This document shows, piece after piece, positions 44,482 to 51,981 of a stretch of 64,000 nucleotides of DNA (its first letter is position 1; the number at the start of each line of letters is the position of its first letter). The stretch lies in contig CAMDDU010000017.1 in assembly GCA_945892985.1 (NCBI GenBank), forward strand, positions 16,092 to 80,091. The letters run 5' to 3'. The translations under genes and the position numbers were made by a program. Origin of the DNA: CAITSH01 sp945892985. Its GTDB lineage: Bacteria; Pseudomonadota; Gammaproteobacteria; Burkholderiales; SG8-39. Below the pieces are notes generated by a model that saw only the letters and a list, made by a program, of their open reading frames with translations, had not been told where the DNA came from and made no database searches.

Positions 44482-45954
44482 TTAGCGGATCAGCGGCCGC
44501 CGCAAATACTGGCCGCGGGCCGGTCCGACAATATTGCCGTCGTTAAACACCGTTTCCCCGCGCAGCATGGTGGTCTTGACGCTGGCGCTGATCTCAATGC
44601 CCTCAAAGGGTGTGTAGCCCTGCTTCGAGAGGGAGTCGGCGGCGCGCACGGTAAAACTTTGGTGCGGATCGACCAGCACCAGGTCGGCGTCGTAGCCGAC
44701 GGCGATATCGCCTTTGTTGAGCAGGCCGTAACGCTTGGCCGGGTTCCACGACAGCAGCTCGGCCATGTGGTTATAGGACATGCCGCGCTTGGAGCCTTCG
44801 CTGATGATGGAGGGCAGTAGGTATTCGGTGCCGCCGAATCCAGACTTGGCGAGCCAGATGTTTTTCGGGAATTTCGACGACCATTTCTGCTCGGCTGAGC
44901 AGCAGGCGTGGTCGCTGACGATCCAGTCGACGTCGCGGTTGAGCACCGCTTCCCACAGCGCCTCCACGTCGGGGCGCGGACGGATGGGCGGATTCACCTT
45001 TGCCTGCACCGCGCACTCGCAATCGACATCCAGCATCAAATGGCCGACCGTGACTTCGCGGCGGAAATTGATGTGCGGGAAAACGCGCTGCATCATCATC
45101 GCGGCATCGATGGCCTTTTTCGACGACAGGTGCAAGAGGTTGATGTTGGGACATCCGGTCTCGTTGGCGAGATAGGAGGCGATCCAGATGGCGAGGCCCT
45201 CGGAGTGGGGAGGGCGCGCCGCGCTGTAGGCCGCCAGCCCGTCTAGCTTGCTGTCGCGCTCGACGATCTTGGTGTAAGCGTTGAGGATGTCGGCAAACTC
45301 GCAATGCAGGCTGACGCTGATGTACTCAGCCAGTTCGGGGTGGGCCTGGGTCATGCGGAAGGCCGAACGCATGATGAATTCAAAGTGCGCGACGTCGTAG
45401 CGTTCCTCGGGTCCTATCATCAGGAATTCGTTTTGTTTGTCCGACTGGCCGTGCAGGCCGTAGCCGCCGTAGAACATGAAAATTTTGAACGAGGGCACGC
45501 CCCAGTCGGTCAGCAAGGAATCCATTTCATCGATGTGGGCCGACTCTATGGGCGCGAGGTGGTAACCGTAGTCGACCCAAAAATTGCCCTCCGAGAGTTT
45601 GAGCACCTCGGGCATGAACTTGCTGTAGGGGCCGCCCTTGTTGAGGTAGTACTGCCCGGTGCGAAAGTAATTGAGGCTGGAGGTCACCCCGCCCATGGCC
45701 GCGGCCTTGCTCTCGGCGACAGCATCCTGGGCCAGCGGCTGGTAGATGCCGATGTGCATGTGCGCATCGACGCAACCGGGAAAGCCCAGCAGGTTTTTGC
45801 CGTCGATTACCGATTTGGCTTCTTCGGCGCGGATCTCCGGCGCGATGCGGGAAAACTTGCCGTCCTTGATGCCAATGTCCAGCAGGTCGACCGAGTTCTT
45901 GTTCGGGCGCACCACGCGCACATTTTTGACCAGCGTATCAAGAGAAGGGTTCAT
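44482..45954 (-). CDS. hydantoinase/dihydropyrimidinase-like amidohydrolase
   Basis: A 490-residue cyclic amidohydrolase. The metal site DAHMHIG is at about residues 63-69, the carbamylated Lys is in SFKIFMFYGG (near 162), and His residues come in SLHCEFAD and LLHLSSKK. The Asp is in SDHACCS. This is the set for a binuclear zinc dihydropyrimidinase/hydantoinase or allantoinase. It opens cyclic amides such as hydantoins or dihydropyrimidines. The Bug gene lies 22 bases upstream, and the flavoprotein gene 23 bases downstream, so they likely form one operon on a cyclic N-containing substrate. Confidence 0.83.
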   Translation of the reverse strand: MNPSLDTLVKNVRVVRPNKNSVDLLDIGIKDGKFSRIAPEIRAEEAKSVIDGKNLLGFPGCVDAHMHIGIYQPLAQDAVAESKAAAMGGVTSSLNYFRTGQYYLNKGGPYSKFMPEVLKLSEGNFWVDYGYHLAPIESAHIDEMDSLLTDWGVPSFKIFMFYGGYGLHGQSDKQNEFLMIGPEERYDVAHFEFIMRSAFRMTQAHPELAEYISVSLHCEFADILNAYTKIVERDSKLDGLAAYSAARPPHSEGLAIWIASYLANETGCPNINLLHLSSKKAIDAAMMMQRVFPHINFRREVTVGHLMLDVDCECAVQAKVNPPIRPRPDVEALWEAVLNRDVDWIVSDHACCSAEQKWSSKFPKNIWLAKSGFGGTEYLLPSIISEGSKRGMSYNHMAELLSWNPAKRYGLLNKGDIAVGYDADLVLVDPHQSFTVRAADSLSKQGYTPFEGIEISASVKTTMLRGETVFNDGNIVGPARGQYLRRPLIR

Positions 45955-45976
45955 GGTTTGTCCTGTGAAAGAATGT

Positions 45977-47005
45977 TCATCCGTCGGTGCTGACGCCGGC
46001 CGCTTTCACCACCGGCGTCCAGCGCTGGATATCCTGCGCGATAAATTCGGCATAGTCGTTGCGGCCGCGACCCGACAGGTTCATGCCCAGGTCGGCAAAG
46101 CGCGCACGCACCTCGGGGAGGGCGACGATTTTTTGCACCTCGGCTTCGATGCGCTCGAGAATCTCCCGCGGCGTCCTGGCCGGCGCGGACAGGCCGAACC
46201 AGGCGAAACCGGCGACGCCGGGCACGATTTCATTGAGCGTCGGCACTTCCGGAAAGTTGGGCAGGCGTTGTGGTGCAGAGATAGCCAGCAGCCGCAATTT
46301 TCCCGCCTTTACGTAGGGCGTGGATGCCGGCAGGCCGTCAAAAATGGCATCGATCTGTCCGGCCATCAGGTCGGTGATCGCCGGGCCCGTGCCCTTGTAG
46401 GGCACGTGTTGCATGTCTATGCCGGCCCGCTGCTTCATCATTTCGCCGGTCAGGTGCCCGGCCGAACCCACCGCCGCCGAGGCGAAGCTCAGCTTGCCCG
46501 GCTTCGCCCGCGCCAGGGCGATGAACTCCTGCAGCGTTCTTGCCGGGTGATTGGTATTGACCAGAAAGCCGTTGGCAAAGGAACTGATCATGACCACGTG
46601 TTCAAAGTCGGCGCGCGGTTTGTAGTCTATTTTGGGGTACACCAGCGGCCCGGTTGAGATGGAGGCGTTATTGGATAGCAACAGCGTATAGCCGTCGGGC
46701 GCGGCCTTGGCGACAAAGCTTGCGCCTATCGTGCCTGAGGCGCCGGGTTTGTTCTCGATGATCACCGGCTGTCCCAGCGCCGCGGAAAGGCGCGGCGCGA
46801 ACAGGCGCGCAATGACATCACCACCACCACTGGGCGCGAAGGGAACCACCAGTTTGAGCGGCCTTGTCGGCCAGGCTGCCTGGGCCCGCGCCACGCCAGG
46901 CTTGAGGGTGGCGAGCGTGGTAATGGTGGCAAGGGTGGCAAGGGTGGGCAGGGCCGCGATGGCGATGCCTGCCGTGCCCGATTTCAGGAATGCGCGTCTT
47001 TGCAA
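45977..47005 (-). CDS. Bug/TctC-type periplasmic solute-binding protein
   Basis: A 342-residue protein with a Tat-like start (MQRRAFLKSG) and a signal ending about residue 43 (ARAQAAWPTRPLKLV). The mature part has the Bug pattern: LVVPFAPSGGGDVIARLFA, GQPVIIENKPGASGTIGASFVAKA and VNALIDG-type loops. Bug proteins bind carboxylates for tripartite tricarboxylate transporters. No TctA/TctB genes are in the window, so its transport partner lies elsewhere or it acts alone as a sensor/binder. The signal peptide is stretched by a five-unit nine-base repeat (LATLATITTLATL). Confidence 0.85.
   Translation of the reverse strand: MQRRAFLKSGTAGIAIAALPTLATLATITTLATLKPGVARAQAAWPTRPLKLVVPFAPSGGGDVIARLFAPRLSAALGQPVIIENKPGASGTIGASFVAKAAPDGYTLLLSNNASISTGPLVYPKIDYKPRADFEHVVMISSFANGFLVNTNHPARTLQEFIALARAKPGKLSFASAAVGSAGHLTGEMMKQRAGIDMQHVPYKGTGPAITDLMAGQIDAIFDGLPASTPYVKAGKLRLLAISAPQRLPNFPEVPTLNEIVPGVAGFAWFGLSAPARTPREILERIEAEVQKIVALPEVRARFADLGMNLSGRGRNDYAEFIAQDIQRWTPVVKAAGVSTDG
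46907..46951. repeat. five-unit 9-base repeat in signal peptide
   Basis: Five consecutive 9-base units (minus-strand consensus CTBGCCACC) encode LPTLATLATITTLAT within the Bug protein's signal hydrophobic core. Confidence 0.7.
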
Positions 47006-47031
47006 GGGGATGCCAGCGAGGATATGGTTGG

Positions 47032-47094
47032 ACGCGATTAATGTGATTAACCCGTTTAACGCGATTAACCCAATTAACCCGATTAACGTTAACG
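47032..47094. repeat. seven-unit 9-base tandem repeat upstream of Bug gene
   Basis: Units ACGCGATTA, ATGTGATTA, ACCCGTTTA, ACGCGATTA, ACCCAATTA, ACCCGATTA and the partial ACGTTAACG follow at strict 9-base spacing, 27-89 bases upstream of the Bug start and in the divergent gap before the monooxygenase gene. Confidence 0.75.
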
Positions 47095-47200
47095 TGAAGA
47101 CGAATTCGATTGCCTTATACTAAATTCATTAAGCGTGAATGCCAAGAAAAATGCCACGGAACATGACAGTCAATATAAGCAGCATCAATGTGAACAAGCT

Positions 47201-48406
47201 ATGAGTAACAGCCCGGCGTCCTGTGTGCTCATCGCCGGGGGCGGCCCGGTCGGCCTGAGTGCCGCGCTTTGCCTTGCCGAGGCTGGCATTCCGGTGCAAC
47301 TGTTTGAAGCCGAAGCCGATATCGTCCAGGACTTGCGCGCCTCGACGTTTCACCCGCCCACCCTCGATATGCTCGAACCGTTTGGCATCACCGCCGAGTT
47401 GATCGCGGACGGACTGATTTGCCCGACCTGGCAGGTGCGCCTGCACCCGTCCGGCGATAAGGCGGAATTCGACCTGTCTGTTCTCGCCGGTGATACCGCC
47501 CACCCTTACCGCCTGCAGTGCGAACAGTGGAAGCTGTCGCGCGCCTTGTTGCGCCGTGTACAAAACCATCCCTTGGTCAGCCTGCACTTCAATGCAAAAG
47601 TGACCGGCTTGCAGCAAGACGCGGACGGCGTGATGATCGAGGTTGCGCGCGAAGACGGTAGCGAAGGCGTGCGCGGCCGTTACCTGATTGGCGCCGATGG
47701 CGCGCGCAGCGTGGTGCGCCAGGCGCTGGGCATCGCCTTCGAGGGCGAGACTTACCCCGAGACAACGATTCTCGCGACCACGCGCTTTGCTTTTCACGAG
47801 CACCTGCCCGGACTGTCCAATGTCAGCTATTGCTGGCGCGAAGGTGCGGCCAATTTCAGCCTGCTGCGTCTGCCTGGCTTGTGGCGCGTCAGCATTTACC
47901 CACCCGAGGATCGTCCTGTCGAGGAGGCGCTGGAGGCGCCGGCGATAGAGGCGGCGTTGCAGGCCATCGTGCCGCGCGACGAGGCCTACGCGGTGCTGGA
48001 GCGGCGCCCCTATCGCGTTCATCAGCGCATCGCCGCCCGCTATAGCGCGGGCCGGGTGTTTCTGGCCGGTGACGCGGCCCACCTTAACAGTCCCTCGGGT
48101 GGCATGGGCATGAACGGCGGCGTGCACGACGCCTTCAGTCTTGCCGGCAAGCTGATTGAGGTGTGGCATGGCGCCACTGTCGCGCTGCTCGATCGCTACG
48201 AGCGCCAGCGCCGGCCGGCCGCGCTCGAACAAATCATTGCCCAAGCCGCGGCCAATCGCGCGCGTATGCGCGAACGCGACACCCAGCGTCGCACCGAGAT
48301 TCTTGCCGGCCTGAAGGCCATCATCGCCGATCGCGGACGCCTGCACGCGCATTTGCTCAAGACCTCGATGATCACCGGATTGCGCCAGGCAGAACTGGTG
48401 CAATAG
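47201..48406 (+). CDS. FAD-dependent aromatic-type monooxygenase
   Basis: ATG 47201 (MSNSPASCVLIAGGGPVG) gives 401 residues; GTG 47135 would add a hydrophilic stretch that is unlike the family. It has the FAD dinucleotide fold (VLIAGGGPVGLSAALCLAEAG) and the p-hydroxybenzoate-hydroxylase-type second FAD motif GRVFLAGDAAHLNSPSGGMGMNGGVHDAF. The class hydroxylates activated rings using NAD(P)H and oxygen. It is the only plus-strand gene in a catabolic block, and faces the 45977-47005 Bug gene across 195 bases. The substrate may be a hydroxylated heterocycle or phenol. Confidence 0.85.
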   Translation: MSNSPASCVLIAGGGPVGLSAALCLAEAGIPVQLFEAEADIVQDLRASTFHPPTLDMLEPFGITAELIADGLICPTWQVRLHPSGDKAEFDLSVLAGDTAHPYRLQCEQWKLSRALLRRVQNHPLVSLHFNAKVTGLQQDADGVMIEVAREDGSEGVRGRYLIGADGARSVVRQALGIAFEGETYPETTILATTRFAFHEHLPGLSNVSYCWREGAANFSLLRLPGLWRVSIYPPEDRPVEEALEAPAIEAALQAIVPRDEAYAVLERRPYRVHQRIAARYSAGRVFLAGDAAHLNSPSGGMGMNGGVHDAFSLAGKLIEVWHGATVALLDRYERQRRPAALEQIIAQAAANRARMRERDTQRRTEILAGLKAIIADRGRLHAHLLKTSMITGLRQAELVQ

Positions 48407-48439
48407 GCTGAAAACCCGCGCCAGTAGGTCGTTTCCAGT

Positions 48440-48464
48440 CGATGCTATTGGTTTTTCGGCATCG
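48440..48464. terminator. weak hairpin between converging genes
   Basis: CGATGC (48440-48445) pairs with GCATCG (48459-48464) across a T-rich loop between two converging genes. There is no U-tract after it, so terminator activity is only possible. Confidence 0.25.
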
Positions 48465-48471
48465 CCCCAAG

Positions 48472-49833
48472 CTAGAACAGCAAATCCCACAAGGCGCGAA
48501 AGGGCGTGTTCTTTTCGCAACTGACCAGGGCCGAGGCAAAGCCGTAGGCCTTGCCCGCCGGCACGCTGGGCCCGGCGTAGCGCATGAATTTCGCGGCGAC
48601 CTCCTCTTGACTGAGTGGCATGTCAGGATCGCCCTTGATGGCGGTGACGCGCGCTTCGTATTGTTTTTCGCCTGATTGCAGCACCAGCTTCGCGCCGCGC
48701 CGTCCGGCATTGCCCAGCACCGGATCGGTCTCCACCCGGACCAGCCGCTCCAGCCGGCGCAGTTCTGCGTCCTCAAAACGCTCCTGGCGATAAATACCCG
48801 GGTCGATGCCGTTGTAGCGCAATCCTGCAGCGGCACCAAACGAGAGGCTGAACTGCGCCTGTATGGGTGTCTGCGGGTTGGTGTTGCCGCAGTAGGTGCG
48901 GGCCTCCTCGTACACGAGCAGGCGGATCGCGCTGATGGCGGCGGTCTTGCCCTCCAGTTCCCCGCGAATGATCAGCGCCGCCTCGGTGCCGTAGTGCACG
49001 TGGCGCACGGCGGCGTGGGGCTTCAGGTAGGACTCAAGAATCAGGTGCCGGTCCGGGGCGATGAGAGTGTCCTCATCCGCTGCGGCGAAGTGTTGCGCGT
49101 AGTGGGGCAGCGCATCCTCCGGGGCGGTGACGCCGCTGGCCGCGCTGAAAGTCGCCAGCTGGCCCAGCCATGCGCTGTGGGCAAGATAGGTGTTGCGGGC
49201 GTTGGCGCCGACGCGGACCGGCAGGTAGAGGCTGGTGCCCAGCTGGCAGGCGGCGGTGTTGATCGCCGTCATGGTCATGCCCGCTTGCAGTCCCAGCAGG
49301 CGGGCCATCGCCGCCGCCACGCCCAGGGCCGGCCAGTTGCCATCGACGTGCATGCCGGGCTTTACGCGCAGCCATGCACCGCAGCGTGCCCCCACCTCAT
49401 AACCGGCGACAAGGCTGTCTAGCACTAGGCCCAGCGTCGCATCGCGCGCGATGGCCTGCGGCAAGAGCGCGGCAATGACCGGTACGCCGGGGCGACCGTG
49501 TGCGACGGCGAGGCCCTCGCAGGCCTCATCCCAGGTGGCGGCCATGGCGCCCACGGCGGTGGCGCCCAGGGTTGAGAGCCGGCGTCCGCCGGGAAAGGTG
49601 AACAAGCCCGATTCAATGCTGCTGAATGCGCTCTCAAAGCTGCTTACCTCCGGCGCGCTGCGCGCGGCTAACATGCAGCCGAGGGTGTCGAGCAGCATCA
49701 GCCGTGCCTTGAGCTCGACTTCCTCAGCCCGCGTGTCGAAAAAAGCTTCAGACTCACAGTAGCCGCTGACCAAGGCTTGCAGGCGCGCGAGCTGCGGCGA
49801 CGGTGTTGCGGTGTTGGTGACGGGTGGGCTCAT
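48472..49833 (-). CDS. MmgE/PrpD-family protein
   Basis: ATG 49833 (MSPPVTNTATPSPQLARLQ) overlaps the upstream gene's stop by four bases and gives 453 residues. The MmgE/PrpD fold is plain: ARLMLLDTLGCMLAA, WDEACEGLAVAHGRPGVPVIAALLP, LVAGYEVGARCGAWL, GNWPALGVAAAMARLLGL, HAAVRHVHYGTEAAL. PrpD dehydrates 2-methylcitrate, while many homologues act on other hydroxy-acids, or on itaconate (cis-aconitate decarboxylase). It ends the minus-strand run of hydro-lyase, lyase and isomerase genes, so it probably adds or removes water or CO2 on the pathway's intermediate. Confidence 0.83.
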   Translation of the reverse strand: MSPPVTNTATPSPQLARLQALVSGYCESEAFFDTRAEEVELKARLMLLDTLGCMLAARSAPEVSSFESAFSSIESGLFTFPGGRRLSTLGATAVGAMAATWDEACEGLAVAHGRPGVPVIAALLPQAIARDATLGLVLDSLVAGYEVGARCGAWLRVKPGMHVDGNWPALGVAAAMARLLGLQAGMTMTAINTAACQLGTSLYLPVRVGANARNTYLAHSAWLGQLATFSAASGVTAPEDALPHYAQHFAAADEDTLIAPDRHLILESYLKPHAAVRHVHYGTEAALIIRGELEGKTAAISAIRLLVYEEARTYCGNTNPQTPIQAQFSLSFGAAAGLRYNGIDPGIYRQERFEDAELRRLERLVRVETDPVLGNAGRRGAKLVLQSGEKQYEARVTAIKGDPDMPLSQEEVAAKFMRYAGPSVPAGKAYGFASALVSCEKNTPFRALWDLLF

Positions 49834-50579
49834 GATTTTTCTTTGGTGAGTAGCGCCGCCAGCCCCGGCGCCGCGGCGGTCATGGTGGGCGATGCAGGTT
49901 GGCCGAGCGAGCGCAGCAGCTGCCAGGTGCCGCAAAGATTGGATGACAAGAGCGGCGCCTTGAAGCGCATACCTTCGGACAGGATCGCCGGCAGCGTGAG
50001 CATGCCGGTGCCCGAGAGCAATACCGCACTACCCGATGAGGGCCGCACGCGCTGCAGGCCAGTCACCACTTCGGCGGTCTCAAGCGCGTAGGCGCGGAAG
50101 ATTTCACCGAGTTTTACCACCTGCTCGACGCGCAGTCCGGCCGCCTCCCAGTAGGCCACCGCGAGTTCGGTCAGCCAGTCCGGGTAGGGTGATACGAGGC
50201 AGAGGCTGGCGCAGTCCAGCGCCTGCAGTGATTCCAGGATGGCGCGGCTGGCGGTCCATACCGGCTTGCCGCATCCAGCGGCAAGTTTTTCGCTCAGCGC
50301 GCGGTCACCGTCCGGGCCCAGTGTGTAGGTCGCGCCGGTGGAGCCGATGTAAAAGGCATCCAGCCTGAGCGCGCCAAAGCTGGCGATGGCCGGCTGGTAG
50401 TGCCCGGCATAGGCGGCGTTGCGCTGCTGCAAGTCGCCCGTAAGCACCGGCAGGCGCGTGCTGTACATCGCAACCGTCGCCGGCAGCAGCGCATGCACCT
50501 CCGGCTCCACTGTGGGGTTGGCCGGCGGGGTGAGCACGCCAACGCGCGGCTGCGTCGCCTGCAGGCCTTGTTCAGTCAT
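49830..50579 (-). CDS. maleate isomerase/arylmalonate decarboxylase-like protein (Asp/Glu racemase superfamily)
   Basis: A 249-residue Asp/Glu-racemase-superfamily protein. It has VGVLTPPANPTVEPEVHALLP (the family opening), AFYIGSTGATYTLG and LLSSNLCGTWQLLRSLG. Maleate isomerases and arylmalonate decarboxylases of this group use two facing cysteines. Here the second region has a Cys (SNLCGT), but the first (GSTGATY) has none, so the usual two-Cys mechanism is incomplete. It overlaps the MmgE/PrpD gene by four bases and the lyase gene by eight. A geometric-isomer or decarboxylation role is inferred from the family only. Confidence 0.75.
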   Translation of the reverse strand: MTEQGLQATQPRVGVLTPPANPTVEPEVHALLPATVAMYSTRLPVLTGDLQQRNAAYAGHYQPAIASFGALRLDAFYIGSTGATYTLGPDGDRALSEKLAAGCGKPVWTASRAILESLQALDCASLCLVSPYPDWLTELAVAYWEAAGLRVEQVVKLGEIFRAYALETAEVVTGLQRVRPSSGSAVLLSGTGMLTLPAILSEGMRFKAPLLSSNLCGTWQLLRSLGQPASPTMTAAAPGLAALLTKEKS

Positions 50580-51480
50580 AGCGCTTGCCCAGGGCCAGCA
50601 TGTCCGGCGTGCCTATGGTCTGGTTCAATGCGTCAAAATCGAGCATGCGGTCGCGGTAAGGGGTGGTGGTGCCGTTGCTTTTGAGGCTGGAGAAATAGCC
50701 CTTGAGCGCGTGCGCAAGGGCGCGCACGGTGCCCCCTGGAAAGATGGCGATGCGATAGCCCAGGTGCTCGAGCTCGGCGGCGGCAAGTATTGGTGTCTTG
50801 CCGCCTTCCACCATGTTGGCCAGCAAGGGCACGCGTCCGGCAAAGCGGCCCAGCGCCTGGCGCATTTGCCCGGCATCGCGCAGCGCCTCGATAAACAGCA
50901 CGTCGGCACCGGCTTCGAGGTAGCGCTCGGCGCGATCCAGCGCCGGTTCCAGGCCTTCCACCGCAACGGCATCGGTGCGGGCGATGATCAGGGTGGCGTC
51001 CGTGCTGCGCGCGTCTAGGGCGGCGCGGATCTTTCCGCTCATTTCCGCCGTCGAGACGAGGGTCTTGCCCTCGAGGTGGCCGCAGCGCTTGGGCAGGGTC
51101 TGGTCCTCCAGCTGCAGGGCGCTTGCGCCGGCGCGCTCGAAGGTCTTGACGGTGCGCACGACATTGAGTGCGTTGCCAAAGCCGGTGTCGGCGTCGACGA
51201 TGAGGGGCAGCGTGACGCGTTCACGGATGTTCTCCACGACGTTGGCGACCTCGCTCACGCTGACCAGGCCAATGTCCGGCCGGCCAAGTCGGGTGTAGGC
51301 GATGCTGGCGCCCGACAGGTAAGCCGCCTCGAAGCCCGCCTGCTCGACCAGCAGCGCGGACAAGGCGTCATAGACGCCGGGGGCGAGGATCAGTCCGGGT
51401 TGCGCGAGGCGCTGCCGCAGCGACACGGATGTTATGGATGTCACAGGTGTCACGGATTTCATGGGCGTAACAGGCGTCAT
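50572..51480 (-). CDS. isocitrate lyase/PEP mutase-family lyase (2,3-dimethylmalate lyase/PrpB-like)
   Basis: A 302-residue TIM-barrel lyase. LILAPGVYDALSALLVEQAGFEAAY is the opening, ADTGFGNALNVVRTVK has the metal Asp, QLEDQTLPKRCGHLEGKTLVS carries the catalytic KRCGH loop, and ARTDAVAVEGLEPALDRAE follows. Members include methylisocitrate lyase, oxaloacetate hydrolase/decarboxylase and 2,3-dimethylmalate lyase, all cleaving a C-C bond next to a hydroxyl-bearing dicarboxylate. The gene starts within the LeuD-like gene's stop. Its first 18 codons after ATG are six 9-base repeat units (TPVTPMKSVTPVTSITSV), unlike the family. Confidence 0.85.
   Translation of the reverse strand: MTPVTPMKSVTPVTSITSVSLRQRLAQPGLILAPGVYDALSALLVEQAGFEAAYLSGASIAYTRLGRPDIGLVSVSEVANVVENIRERVTLPLIVDADTGFGNALNVVRTVKTFERAGASALQLEDQTLPKRCGHLEGKTLVSTAEMSGKIRAALDARSTDATLIIARTDAVAVEGLEPALDRAERYLEAGADVLFIEALRDAGQMRQALGRFAGRVPLLANMVEGGKTPILAAAELEHLGYRIAIFPGGTVRALAHALKGYFSSLKSNGTTTPYRDRMLDFDALNQTIGTPDMLALGKRYD
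51424..51477. repeat. six-unit 9-base repeat encoding a lyase N-terminus
   Basis: Six 9-base units (minus-strand consensus ACRYCYGTG) directly follow the ATG of the lyase gene and encode TPVTPMKSVTPVTSITSV. The family start is later, so the repeat seems an extension. Confidence 0.7.
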
Positions 51481-51971
51481 GTTGGTTTGCCTTGTTTCAG
51501 TCGTTTTTCAAGATGTCCGAGCAATCCGCCGTCACGCACCATGGCCATCAGGTGAGGTGGAATCGGCTCGCAGACCAGAGTCGTGTTTTGGGTCAGGTTG
51601 TTGATGCGCCCGCGCTCAGGGTCTACCGCAAGCCGGTCGCCGGCTTGGATGTTGCCGGCCTGCTCGCATATCAGCAGCGGCAGTCCGAGGTTAAAAGCGT
51701 TGCGGTAAAACAGACCGGCGTAGGAGGGGGCGATGACGGCTGCGACGCCAAGATGGCGCAGCGCGCCCGCCGCCTGCTCGCGCGAGGAGCCCATGCCGAA
51801 ATTTTTTCCGCCGATAACAAGGTCGCCCGTTTTGACCTCGCGGGCGAAGCGCGGCTCGACCGCCTCAAGGCAGTGTTGCGCAATTTCCTCGATGCCGAAT
51901 TTCATGTAGAGGCCCGGCGCCAGCATGTCGGTGTCGAGGTTGTCGCCGAACACCCAGGCATTGCCGCTCAT
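51477..51971 (-). CDS. aconitase-family hydro-lyase small subunit (LeuD/DmdB-like)
   Basis: ATG 51971 (MSGNAWVFGDNLDTDMLAP) gives 164 residues, the usual LeuD length. GKNFGMGSSREQAAGAL is the swivel-domain active-site loop. The segment after GDNxDTD, GLYMKFGIEE, is the loop that sets substrate preference in isopropylmalate and homoaconitate families; YMKF is not the usual sequence of either. It pairs with the large subunit gene 10 bases upstream. It overlaps the lyase by four bases. The three together resemble DmdAB plus Dml in nicotinate fermenters. Confidence 0.85.
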   Translation of the reverse strand: MSGNAWVFGDNLDTDMLAPGLYMKFGIEEIAQHCLEAVEPRFAREVKTGDLVIGGKNFGMGSSREQAAGALRHLGVAAVIAPSYAGLFYRNAFNLGLPLLICEQAGNIQAGDRLAVDPERGRINNLTQNTTLVCEPIPPHLMAMVRDGGLLGHLEKRLKQGKPT

Positions 51972-51981
51972 GTCAGGACGC

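Noticed and set aside
47129..48520. Long minus-strand frame of 463 codons opposite the monooxygenase gene
   Set aside because: It lies antisense to a gene with clear FAD motifs and has no family-like sequence; high G+C leaves antisense frames open.
50572..51480. Methylcitrate-cycle prpB with prpD at 48472
   Set aside because: No prpC or acnD/prpF seen; a LeuCD-like hydratase is the immediate partner, which fits dimethylmalate-type chemistry better.
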